Assembly: GCA_023417665.1 (NCBI GenBank)
Contig: JAEZFA010000041.1
Coordinates: forward strand, 1-17,362
DNA: 17,362 bases
Source: Pseudomonadota bacterium
Lineage (GTDB): Bacteria; Pseudomonadota; Alphaproteobacteria; Rhizobiales; Xanthobacteraceae
Direction: 5' to 3'
This document shows, one piece after another, positions 1 to 8,172 of the stretch. Positions within the stretch are counted from its first letter, which is position 1; every line of letters begins with the position of its first letter. The notes beneath the pieces are model-generated. The model searched no databases. It was not told the origin of the DNA and saw only the letters and a program-made list of their open reading frames with translations. Position numbers and translations under genes: made by a program.

Positions 1-32
1 GGCGGATCGCCGGGTTCTCGAAGGTCGATGTC

Positions 33-1853
33 TTAGCCGGCCAGTTTGGCCTTCTCGAAACGCTTGCGATCGTTCGGATCGAGATAGAGCTTGCGAAGCC
101 GGATGGACTTCGGCGTCACCTCCACCAGCTCGTCGTCCTGAATCCACGAAAGAGCGCGCTCCAGCGTAAACTTGATCGGCGGCGTAAGCTTCACCGCTTC
201 GTCCTTGCCGGCGGCGCGGATGTTGGTGAGCTTCTTGCCCTTCAGCACGTTCACGTCGAGGTCGTTGTCGCGGCTATGGATGCCGATGATCATGCCCTCA
301 TAGACCTTCTCGCCGGCGTCGATGATCATCGGGCCGCGGTCCTCGAGGTTGAACAGCGCATAGGCGACGGCTTCCCCGGATTCGTTGGAGAGCAGTACGC
401 AATTCACGCGCCCACCGATGTCGCCCTTAAACGGCTGGTACTCGTGGAACAGACGGTTCATGACGGCGGTGCCGCGGGTGTCGGTCAGGAGTTCCGACTG
501 GTAGCCGATCAGACCGCGGGTCGGGGCATAGAAGCGCAGGCGAACGCGGTTGCCACCAGACGGACGAAGCTCGACCATTTCGGCCTTGCGCTCTGACATC
601 TTCTGGACGACGATACCGGAATGCTCCTCGTCGACGTCGATGACGACTTCCTCGATCGGCTCCATCATCTCGCCGGTCGCTTCGTCGCGCAGCGGCACGA
701 CGCGCGGACGCGCAACCGACAGTTCGAAGCCTTCGCGGCGCATGGTTTCGATCAGAATGCCGAGCTGCAATTCGCCGCGGCCGGCGACCTCGTAAGAATC
801 CTTGCCCGCACTCTCCTCGATCTTCAGCGCGATGTTGCCTTCGGCCTCGCGGAACAGGCGGTCGCGGATCATGCGGCTCGTGACCTTGTCGCCTTCGGTG
901 CCGGCAAGCGGGGAATCATTGACGCGGAAGGTCATGGCAAGCGTCGGCGGATCGATCGGCTGCGCCGGGATCGGCGTCGAAACATCGGGATTGCAGATGG
1001 TGTCGGCGACGTTCGCTTCGGTAAGACCCGCAATCGCAACGATGTCGCCGGCACCGGCTTCCTCGACCGGCTGGCGTTCAAGCCCGCGGAACGCGAGCAC
1101 CTTGGTGATGCGGCCCTGCTCCAGCACCTTGCCGTCGCGGGAGAGCACTTTCACGCTCTGGTTCGGCTTCACCGAACCGGCAGTGATGCGGCCCGTGAGA
1201 ATGCGGCCGAGATAGGGGTTTGCCTCGAGGATGGTCGCAAGCATGCGGAATTCGCCGGGCTCAACCGTCGGCGCGGGCACATGCTTCACGACCAGATCGA
1301 ACAGCGGCTTCATCGAATCCTTCGGGCCTTCGAGCGAAGGCGCCATCCAGCCTTCTTTGGCCGAGCCGTAGAGGATCGGGAAGTCGAGTTGCTCTTCCGT
1401 CGCATCGAGGGCTGCGAACAGGTCAAAAACTTCGCCCGCGACTACGTTGGCGCGGGCGTCCGGACGATCGACCTTGTTGATGGCGACGATGGGCTTCAGC
1501 CCCATCTTGAGTGCTTTGGACACCACGAATTTGGTCTGCGGCAGCGGGCCTTCGGCGGCATCGACCAGCACGATCACGCCATCGACCATATTGAGAATGC
1601 GCTCGACCTCGCCTCCAAAGTCGGCGTGGCCCGGCGTATCGACGACGTTGATGCGGATGTCGTTCCAGAGGATCGAGGTCGCTTTCGCGAGAATGGTAAT
1701 GCCGCGTTCGCGCTCGAGGTCGTTACTGTCCATTGCGCGCTCGGTGACCTTCTCGTTCGAGCGGAAGGTGCCTGCCTGCTGCAGGAGGCGATCGACCAGC
1801 GTGGTTTTGCCATGGTCGACGTGCGCGATGATCGCGATGTTACGAAGCTGCAT
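33..1853 (-). CDS. typA: Ribosome-associated translational GTPase TypA/BipA
   Basis: A 606-residue protein matching the usual length of the TypA/BipA family of elongation-factor-like GTPases. These bind the 70S ribosome and are linked to ribosome assembly and stress or cold adaptation. Seen in sequence: G1 loop AHVDHGKTT (residues 10-18), switch region ERERGITI (47-54), G3 DTPGH (72-76), G4 NKVD (126-129) and G5-like GSAKEG (163-168), followed by EF-Tu domain 2-like and EF-G domain III/V-like regions and a basic C-terminal domain. The reading frame stays open 28 codons upstream, but the ATG at 1853 gives the standard family N terminus MQLRNIAIIAHVDHGK. A Shine-Dalgarno sequence is weak (GGACCC about 6-11 nt upstream). 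The gene lies 108 bp after the M50 protease gene and has its own promoter-like sequence and leader hairpin, so it may be expressed independently. Confidence 0.97.
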   Translation of the reverse strand: MQLRNIAIIAHVDHGKTTLVDRLLQQAGTFRSNEKVTERAMDSNDLERERGITILAKATSILWNDIRINVVDTPGHADFGGEVERILNMVDGVIVLVDAAEGPLPQTKFVVSKALKMGLKPIVAINKVDRPDARANVVAGEVFDLFAALDATEEQLDFPILYGSAKEGWMAPSLEGPKDSMKPLFDLVVKHVPAPTVEPGEFRMLATILEANPYLGRILTGRITAGSVKPNQSVKVLSRDGKVLEQGRITKVLAFRGLERQPVEEAGAGDIVAIAGLTEANVADTICNPDVSTPIPAQPIDPPTLAMTFRVNDSPLAGTEGDKVTSRMIRDRLFREAEGNIALKIEESAGKDSYEVAGRGELQLGILIETMRREGFELSVARPRVVPLRDEATGEMMEPIEEVVIDVDEEHSGIVVQKMSERKAEMVELRPSGGNRVRLRFYAPTRGLIGYQSELLTDTRGTAVMNRLFHEYQPFKGDIGGRVNCVLLSNESGEAVAYALFNLEDRGPMIIDAGEKVYEGMIIGIHSRDNDLDVNVLKGKKLTNIRAAGKDEAVKLTPPIKFTLERALSWIQDDELVEVTPKSIRLRKLYLDPNDRKRFEKAKLAG

Positions 1854-1875
1854 TGTATAGGGTCCGGAAATACGT

Positions 1876-1896
1876 CGCGGGCCCAAGCGGCCCGCG
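1876..1896 (-). promoter_or_regulatory. Leader hairpin upstream of typA
   Basis: A perfect 8-bp inverted repeat, CGCGGGCC and GGCCCGCG, encloses a 5-nt loop. It lies between the candidate typA promoter and the ATG, and its base ends about 22 nt before the start codon. If the promoter call is right, it would fold in the 5' untranslated leader. There is no U-run after it, so it is not a terminator. Its role is unknown; it might affect initiation or mRNA stability, which is inference. Confidence 0.4.
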
Positions 1897-1909
1897 GATT
1901 CGCCGCCCG

Positions 1910-1937
1910 TATATAGGGGCAGCCCGACCCTTGGCAA
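1910..1937 (-). promoter_or_regulatory. Candidate sigma-70-type promoter for typA
   Basis: On the minus strand a TTGCCA -35-like box (5 of 6 to consensus) is followed after 16 nt by TATATA (4 of 6 to consensus). This would put a transcript start near position 1903, with a leader of about 50 nt that contains the hairpin. Called by eye only. Confidence 0.45.
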
Positions 1938-1961
1938 CCAGCCCTGGCAACCGTGACGGAA

Positions 1962-3077
1962 TTAGCCCAGACGCCGCCGCCAGGGCCCTTCGTAATCCTT
2001 GGGCCGGGCGGCACGGACCATCATCATCTCGCCCAGGTTCTCGGCGGTCAGCAGCCCGATCAGGCGATCCGAACCGTCGGTCGCGCCGATCGCCGGTGCG
2101 CGGCTTTCCTGCAGCACCTTGATCGCACTTTCGAGCGTGGCGCGGGCCGATACCGTCGGGATCTCGGCATCGGTCGCCTCGAGCACCGGGCAGGCGGGAC
2201 CCTTTTCCTTCAGCGCCCTGATCATGGCGTCGCGGGTCAGGACGCCGCGCAGCTTGCCGGCGCCATCGACGATCGGAAACTCCTTCTGTGTGGTCTGGAT
2301 CAAGGCGTTCGCGGCTTCATCGACGGTCGCCTGCGTGCCGAGCGCGCGGAACTGGGTGATCATCGCATCCGAGACCAGCGCGCCGCGCGAAACGTCGCGC
2401 AGCTGCGCGTGTCCCGCTTCGGCGGAGGCGGCGAGAAACACGAAGACCGCAATCACGATCAGCATCGGATTGGTGAAGATGCCGAGGATGCCGAAAGCAA
2501 CGGCAAAGCCCTGACCGACCATGGCGGCAAGCTCGGTCGCGCGGCCGAAGGAGAAGCGCGTCGCGAGCAGCGCGCGCAACACGCGGCCGCCATCCATCGG
2601 AAATGCCGGGATCAGGTTGAACAGCACGAGAAAGATATTCGCGCCGGCAAGCTTCACGATGGTCGATGTCGTGGGGTCTTCGATCCTGGTGAGCGACTGC
2701 ACGTCCATATTGGTCGCGCCGAGATAGAGGATCAGCGCGGCCGCGATCACGACATTCACGAGCGGTCCCGCAATCGCGACGATGAATTCCTGGCTCGGCT
2801 TTTCGGGAATGCGCTCGAGCGATGCAATGCCGCCGAAGGGCCACAGCGTGATGTCGGGGGTCTTCACGCCAAAGTAGCGCGCGGCAAAGACATGACCGAA
2901 TTCATGCAAGAGCACGCAGAAGAAGAGCAGCGAGACGAAGATCACGCCTTCCCACGCGGCGGCCGTGCCGCCTTGCCGGTAATAGGCGTACCAGATCCAC
3001 ACCAGAAAAAGGAGGAAGGTAACGTGGATGCGGACGGCGGTTCCCGCAACGCGGGCGACGGTCAGCGACCAGAGCAT
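1962..3077 (-). CDS. M50 site-2-type intramembrane zinc protease with two CBS domains
   Basis: A 371-residue multi-pass membrane metalloprotease of the M50B group related to SpoIVFB and archaeal S2P-CBS enzymes. Seen: hydrophobic helix near residues 18-35, a second helix carrying the zinc-binding HEFGH (58-62; H58, E59, H62), further helices near 97-120 and 142-160, and the third-ligand motif FPMDGGR (159-165, D162). After another hydrophobic stretch (about 185-220) a soluble C-terminal half holds two CBS-type repeats (about 233-290 and 297-355), which in the family bind adenine nucleotides and tune proteolysis. An upstream in-frame TTG (3086) exists, but the ATG at 3077 has a GGGA Shine-Dalgarno-like element 9 nt upstream and is preferred. 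The gene is 57 bp downstream of the argG-linked small gene, so it is probably in the same transcript. The substrate cannot be told from sequence. Confidence 0.93.
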   Translation of the reverse strand: MLWSLTVARVAGTAVRIHVTFLLFLVWIWYAYYRQGGTAAAWEGVIFVSLLFFCVLLHEFGHVFAARYFGVKTPDITLWPFGGIASLERIPEKPSQEFIVAIAGPLVNVVIAAALILYLGATNMDVQSLTRIEDPTTSTIVKLAGANIFLVLFNLIPAFPMDGGRVLRALLATRFSFGRATELAAMVGQGFAVAFGILGIFTNPMLIVIAVFVFLAASAEAGHAQLRDVSRGALVSDAMITQFRALGTQATVDEAANALIQTTQKEFPIVDGAGKLRGVLTRDAMIRALKEKGPACPVLEATDAEIPTVSARATLESAIKVLQESRAPAIGATDGSDRLIGLLTAENLGEMMMVRAARPKDYEGPWRRRLG

Positions 3078-3134
3078 GGCGGACAATCCCAGGACGGCGT
3101 CCGTCTAAGATAAGGCAGATTTTGCGTCGCGCAA

Positions 3135-3346
3135 TTAGCGCGCGATCCGGCGGCCAAGCTTGTAGATTCCGAAGCCGATCAGCACGCCGATCGCAGCACA
3201 GAGGCCCAGCACCACGTTGCCTTCGCTGCCCGGGTTCTCCGGCGCGCCGTAATAGGCGAAGAACAACGCCATCATCGTGACGCTCAACGCCGCGCCGACC
3301 AGAATGCCGATCAGGCAGATGATCAGGCCGGCTATTTTGCGTGCCG

Positions 3347-3350
<4 letters not shown>
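3135..3350 (-). CDS. Small two-helix membrane protein, translationally coupled to argG
   Basis: A 71-residue protein I do not recognise as a named family. Seen: positively charged start (MTARK), a first hydrophobic helix at about 6-30, a short polar acidic loop (PENPGSEGN, about 37-45), a second hydrophobic segment at about 46-63, and a basic tail (KLGRRIAR). This predicts two membrane passes with both ends cytoplasmic. Its ATG overlaps the argG stop codon as ATGA, so ribosomes leaving argG could restart directly; only a weak purine-rich AGAAAG precedes it. The overlap and good coding character make it a real gene rather than a chance frame. Function unknown. Confidence 0.75.
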
Positions 3351-4573
<1,223 letters not shown>

Positions 4574-4620
4574 TGCATTTCCTGGTCGGCGGGCGTGCTT
4601 GCCCTCAGCAAAGTCGCGCA

Positions 4621-4648
4621 GTTATAGGCCGGTCGCAACGCCGCGCAA
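4621..4648 (-). promoter_or_regulatory. Candidate promoter of argG
   Basis: On the minus strand TTGCGC is separated by 16 nt from a good -10 box, TATAAC (5 of 6 to consensus). The -10 box ends 47 nt before the argG start codon, consistent with a short leader. The -35 match is only fair. The site sits in the 145-bp gap between argG and the divergent isomerase gene. I saw no clear ArgR-type operator. Confidence 0.45.
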
Positions 4649-4718
4649 GGTTGTTGCTTTGGCGCTCGCGCGCGGCGCGAAGAGCGCTATTCTCGGCGGC
4701 AGAATCGGACTTTTGCCC

Positions 4719-5315
4719 GTGGCCACGCTCGACTTCTTCTACGAATTCGCCTCGACCTATTCCTATCCCGCGGCCATGCGGATCGACGATCTCGCGCTCG
4801 ACTATGACGTCGAGGTGAACTGGCGGCCGTTTCTGCTCGGGCCTATCTTCAAGGCGCAGGGCTGGGAGACGTCGCCCTTCAACCTCTATCCGCAAAAGGG
4901 GCGCTACATGCGCCGCGATCTGGAGCGAATCTGCGAGCGGCAGGGCCTGCCGAAATTCCGGATGCCGGCGACTTTTCCGGCTTATTCGATCCTGCCGGCC
5001 CGGGTCGCGCTTTGCCTGCGGGGCGAAATGCGCGCGGCGTTCTCGCGTGCGGTCTATGACGCCGCGTTCGCGCAAGGCGCGGACATTGCCGAGGTCAGGG
5101 AGATCGAAACGATCCTGAAAATTCTCGGCGAAGACCCGGCAAAAATCTTCGAGAAAGTGAATACGCAGGCCGTCAAGGATGCGCTGCGCGCGGAGACGGA
5201 AGCGGCACAGCGGCACGGCATCTTCGGCGCGCCCGCCTTTGTCACCGAAGACGGCGAACTCTTCTGGGGCAACGACCGGCTGGAAGCGGCACTGGAGTGG
5301 GCGGCCGGCGACTAG
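4719..5315 (+). CDS. 2-hydroxychromene-2-carboxylate isomerase family protein (DsbA/GST-kappa fold)
   Basis: About 198 residues, the normal size for this glutathione-dependent thioredoxin-fold family (KHCI/NahD-like, related to GST kappa). Seen: N-terminal strand LDFFYEFASTYSY with Ser12 where oxidoreductases carry the CxxC, an aromatic-rich middle (PFLLGPIF, FPAYSILPAR), and the diagnostic C-terminal HGIFGAPAF then ELFWGNDRLEAAL (cis-proline and substrate-binding region). The frame is open back to 4557, but that would overlap argG's start. The GTG at 4719 gives the family N terminus; TTG at 4713 is an alternative, and the ribosome site is weak for both. The namesake reaction is in naphthalene degradation, but no catabolic genes are near, so the true substrate is uncertain. 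The stop codon overlaps the stop of the convergent membrane-protein gene. Confidence 0.85.
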   Translation: MATLDFFYEFASTYSYPAAMRIDDLALDYDVEVNWRPFLLGPIFKAQGWETSPFNLYPQKGRYMRRDLERICERQGLPKFRMPATFPAYSILPARVALCLRGEMRAAFSRAVYDAAFAQGADIAEVREIETILKILGEDPAKIFEKVNTQAVKDALRAETEAAQRHGIFGAPAFVTEDGELFWGNDRLEAALEWAAGD

Positions 5316-5758
5316 GCGTGCTTGCGCCGGCCTGCATTGCGGCCCGCGATCAGCCAGTACACCAGCCCGGCGGCAAAGCCGGCCGCGACCGAGGACACGA
5401 TCAGGTCGCTCGAGATCGGGATGCCGCCGAACCACGGCAGGATGCGGCCGGCGAAGACCGGCGACAGGCAGGCAATCGCAATGGCGCCGATCAGATAAAG
5501 GAGCAGCGAGCGCACCCCGAAGATTTCCGCGACTGCGGCCGCGATCAGGTAGGGCACGAAGGCGATCCAGAATATCAGATACATCCAGACGAACAGGCCC
5601 GTTACGAGGGTGTTCCACAGCACATCGAGGGATGCCGCGGAGAAATCCGAAATCGTCGCCTGCATCGCCGTGCCGCCAAGTGCTGCGGCAAAACCAGCCG
5701 CCGCCGTTGCGACGATCGTGCCGACCAGCACGAGAATGGCGCGGATGAGAAATCGCAT
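5312..5758 (-). CDS. Four-helix membrane protein of unknown function (tandem paralog A)
   Basis: A 148-residue hydrophobic protein, not recognised as a named family. Predicted membrane segments are at about 5-27, 49-79 (long, possibly kinked), 83-105 and 119-137, ending in a basic tail. It is clearly a paralog of the gene immediately upstream: both contain (A/G)E(I/M)FG(V/L)RS(L/V)LxY before the third helix and end G(L/F)VYWLIAGR(N/S)AGR(R/W)K. The ATG at 5758 lies 3 bp after the neighbour's stop, with an AAGGTGG ribosome site inside the end of that gene, so the two are co-translated. Its TAG stop overlaps the plus-strand isomerase stop in a shared CTAG. Confidence 0.8.
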   Translation of the reverse strand: MRFLIRAILVLVGTIVATAAAGFAAALGGTAMQATISDFSAASLDVLWNTLVTGLFVWMYLIFWIAFVPYLIAAAVAEIFGVRSLLLYLIGAIAIACLSPVFAGRILPWFGGIPISSDLIVSSVAAGFAAGLVYWLIAGRNAGRRKHA

Positions 5759-5761
5759 GGA

Positions 5762-6205
5762 CTAGACCACCTTCCAGCGGCCGGCGCTGCGGCCCGCGAT
5801 CAGCCAATAGACGAAGCCCGCGACAATGCCGGCGGCGGTGAGATATTGCAGCTCGCGCGTGATCGGCGCGACGGTGCCTGCACCCTCAATCCGCGCGCCG
5901 GTGTCGGAAAGGAAATAGGCGACCGCGCCGATCATAGCCCCGCAAAGCGCGTAGTAGAGCACCGAGCGCAGGCCAAACATCTCGCCGAGCAAGATCACGA
6001 CAAAGGACGGTGCGAAGACATAAAACGGCGTCACCACGCCGGCCGCACCCCCGAGAAACAGCAGCACCATGAAATATTCCGGGGAGCCCTTCGCAAAATC
6101 GGACAGCTCCGGCGCGACCAGCCCATAGGCGACGATGAAGGCCGCAACCATGCACGAGACCAGAAAGGCGAAGGCAATGACAAGCGTGCGCAGAAACAGC
6201 GCCAT
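5762..6205 (-). CDS. Four-helix membrane protein of unknown function (tandem paralog B)
   Basis: A 147-residue protein with predicted helices at about 5-29, 44-74, 80-100 and 119-137 and a basic C terminus. It is homologous to the next gene downstream; the shared parts are the FG(L/V)RS(V/L)LxY motif before helix three and the C-terminal VYWLIAGRxAGR motif. Similarity is also visible at DNA level over the 3' ends (around 5337-5363 and 5790-5816). It starts 3 bp after the rlmN stop, so it is almost certainly in the same operon. The second loop differs from paralog A, and the pair may form a hetero-oligomer, which is inference. Function unknown. Confidence 0.8.
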   Translation of the reverse strand: MALFLRTLVIAFAFLVSCMVAAFIVAYGLVAPELSDFAKGSPEYFMVLLFLGGAAGVVTPFYVFAPSFVVILLGEMFGLRSVLYYALCGAMIGAVAYFLSDTGARIEGAGTVAPITRELQYLTAAGIVAGFVYWLIAGRSAGRWKVV

Positions 6206-6208
6206 CGC

Positions 6209-7366
6209 CTAATCCGTCATGGCCATGGCGCGCAATGCCATGCGCTCGCGCGCGCTCAGCTTCTGGGTTTCCGATTTCAGCTGGCCGCAGGCGGCAAGGA
6301 TGTCGCGGCCACGCGGGGTGCGCACCGGGCTTGCATAGCCCGCATTGAAGACGATCTCGGAAAACTGCTCGATGGTTTCCCAATCCGAGCATTCGTACTG
6401 GGTGCCGGGCCAGGGATTGAACGGAATGAGATTGATCTTGGCCGGGATGCCTTTCAGCAGCCGCACGAGTTCCCTGGCTTCGGCAGGGGAATCGTTCACC
6501 CCCTTCAGCATCACATATTCGAAGGTGATGCGCCGCGAGTTCGACGCGCCGGGATATCTGCGGCAGGCGTCGAGTAATTCCCTGATCGGATATTTCTTGT
6601 TCAGCGGCACGAGTTCGTTGCGCAGCTCGTCATTGGTCGCGTGCAGCGAGATCGCCAGCATCGCGCCGACGTCGTTCCCGAGGCTTTCGATCATCGGCAC
6701 CACGCCCGAGGTGGAGACGGTGATGCGCCGCTTGCCGATGGCGATGCCTTGATCGTCGGAGATCGTCGCGATCGCCGACTTCACGCCGTCGAAATTGTAG
6801 AGCGGCTCGCCCATGCCCATGAAGACGAGATTGGTGACGAGGCGCGGCGCATCGGCTGCCGAAGCGGTGCCTTCGGCCCGCGTCATGCCGGGCCATTCGC
6901 CGAGCCGGTCGCGCGCGATCATCACCTGCGCGACGATCTCGGGGCCGCTCAGGTTGCGCACCAGTTTCTGCGTGCCGGTGTGGCAGAAGGAGCAGTTCAG
7001 CGTGCAGCCGACCTGCGAGGAGATGCAAAGCGTGCCACGGTCGCTCTCGGGGATATAGACCGCCTCGACGTCGTGCGGCTTTTCTCCCGGCGTATCGGCC
7101 GGCAGACGAATGAGCCATTTGCGGGTGCCGTCGGTCGAAATCTGCTCGACCACGACTTCGGGGCGTTCGAGCGTGAAGTGCTCTTTCAGTTTCGCGCGCA
7201 GATCCTTCGATACGTTCGTCATCGCGTCGAAGTCGCGCACGCCGTGCGCATAGAGCCATTGCCAGAGCTGCGAGACGCGCATCTTGCGCTCGCGTTCCGG
7301 CACGCCGATTTCGGCAAGCGCCGCGGCGAGCGCCGGGCGATCGAGGCCTGCGAGCGAGCGGGTCAT
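6209..7366 (-). CDS. rlmN: Dual-specificity 23S rRNA/tRNA adenine-C2 methyltransferase RlmN
   Basis: A radical SAM enzyme that methylates C2 of A2503 in 23S rRNA and A37 of some tRNAs. It has 385 residues, typical for the family. Seen: the [4Fe-4S] ligands CTLNCSFC (C121, C125, C128), C114 matching the conserved cysteine equivalent to E. coli C118, C360 in AACGQLK matching the methyl-carrying cysteine equivalent to E. coli C355, plus FMGMGEPLYN (182-191) and LIPFNPWPG (313-321). The open frame extends far upstream but is non-family. Two ATGs are possible (7372 and 7366). The AAGGA element sits directly against 7372 but 6 nt before 7366, so 7366 is preferred; this ATG overlaps the stop of the IalB-like gene as ATGA. 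Confidence 0.97.
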   Translation of the reverse strand: MTRSLAGLDRPALAAALAEIGVPERERKMRVSQLWQWLYAHGVRDFDAMTNVSKDLRAKLKEHFTLERPEVVVEQISTDGTRKWLIRLPADTPGEKPHDVEAVYIPESDRGTLCISSQVGCTLNCSFCHTGTQKLVRNLSGPEIVAQVMIARDRLGEWPGMTRAEGTASAADAPRLVTNLVFMGMGEPLYNFDGVKSAIATISDDQGIAIGKRRITVSTSGVVPMIESLGNDVGAMLAISLHATNDELRNELVPLNKKYPIRELLDACRRYPGASNSRRITFEYVMLKGVNDSPAEARELVRLLKGIPAKINLIPFNPWPGTQYECSDWETIEQFSEIVFNAGYASPVRTPRGRDILAACGQLKSETQKLSARERMALRAMAMTD

Positions 7367-7986
7367 GGACATTCCTTGGCCACGCGCTCGAGCGCCTGCG
7401 TCAGTCCCATCAGCGAATAGCGGTCGGTGGTGACGGCGCCCTTGGCCGGCGTCAGCTTCAGCGTGACGTCCTTTTCGGCGCGCAGCGCGGCAAGCAGTTT
7501 CTGCTCTTCGGTGAGGTCCTTGACCCAGAGGCCGTTGCCTTTGGCATAGAGCGCATAATTGCCGCCGCTGACGGCGAGTGCGGCCTCGGCGTCTTCCTTC
7601 AGCGCGAAGCCGGTCATGATGCTGATTTCGTTGACGAGCTTTTCGTCGGGGCGGGTCGTGACGAAGAAATAGGCGGGACCGCGCTTTACGTTCGCGGGCT
7701 GGCGCTCCTTGGGCTGCGTCAGCGCGAAACAGGCCTTCGCGGCTTTGTTGACGTAAACGCCCCAGTCTCCGTATTGCGCGACCAGTGCAGGCGTGCCCGG
7801 CGTGGTTCGCTTCTGCGGCGCTGCCTTCTTCTGCGTCGCTTTCGGCGGCTGCTTCTTCGGCGTTTCCTTTTTCGGCGCGGATTTCACCGGCGCTTTTTTT
7901 TGTCCGTCCTGCGCAGCGGAATGCATCGCCCCGGCCGAAGCCAGCGCGGCGCCGAGAAGCGCGGCAAAGACAAAACGAAACGTCAT
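7363..7986 (-). CDS. Invasion-associated locus B (IalB)-like secreted protein
   Basis: A 207-residue exported protein. Seen: a signal peptide (MTFRFVFAALLGAALASAGA then a likely cleavage near SAAQD), a low-complexity Lys/Pro/Thr/Gln linker at about residues 29-65, then a globular domain beginning YGDWGVYV that resembles the IalB family pattern in which GDW is followed by a nearby cysteine. Only two cysteines are present in the mature part (C86 and C206), suggesting one disulfide. Start at 7986 chosen because it opens the signal peptide and has AGGA 7 nt upstream; the frame's earlier start lacks this. IalB was named in Bartonella, but family members are common in non-pathogenic alphaproteobacteria and their role is poorly defined. 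It overlaps rlmN by ATGA, so expression is coupled. Confidence 0.8.
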   Translation of the reverse strand: MTFRFVFAALLGAALASAGAMHSAAQDGQKKAPVKSAPKKETPKKQPPKATQKKAAPQKRTTPGTPALVAQYGDWGVYVNKAAKACFALTQPKERQPANVKRGPAYFFVTTRPDEKLVNEISIMTGFALKEDAEAALAVSGGNYALYAKGNGLWVKDLTEEQKLLAALRAEKDVTLKLTPAKGAVTTDRYSLMGLTQALERVAKECP

Positions 7987-8172
7987 TGGATTTCCTTTTT
8001 TGCCATCGGTTGCGTGCGGCCCCCGCGACAAACACCTTCACACCCACTAGAAATAGCCGTCTTTCGGGCGCGATGCCAACGAAAGGCAGGTCCGGCGCGG
8101 CCGTTCTGTAAAGACGGAGGCCGACAAAAAAATGGCGCCCGGGCAGGGCGCGTTCAGGGATGGAGAAGATCG

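Noticed and set aside
621..1916. Long plus-strand open frame (431 codons) opposite typA
   Set aside because: It is antisense to a confident typA gene. Its translation is rich in Arg/His/Asp with no family features, as expected for a codon-biased high-GC shadow frame.
1953..3113. 386-codon plus-strand open frame opposite the M50 protease
   Set aside because: Shadow of the protease gene; the translation is charged and repetitive with no domain signs.
5297..6577. 426-codon plus-strand open frame opposite the membrane-protein pair and rlmN
   Set aside because: It spans three real genes on the other strand and is dominated by Arg/His/Asp/Gly; a typical GC-driven artefact.
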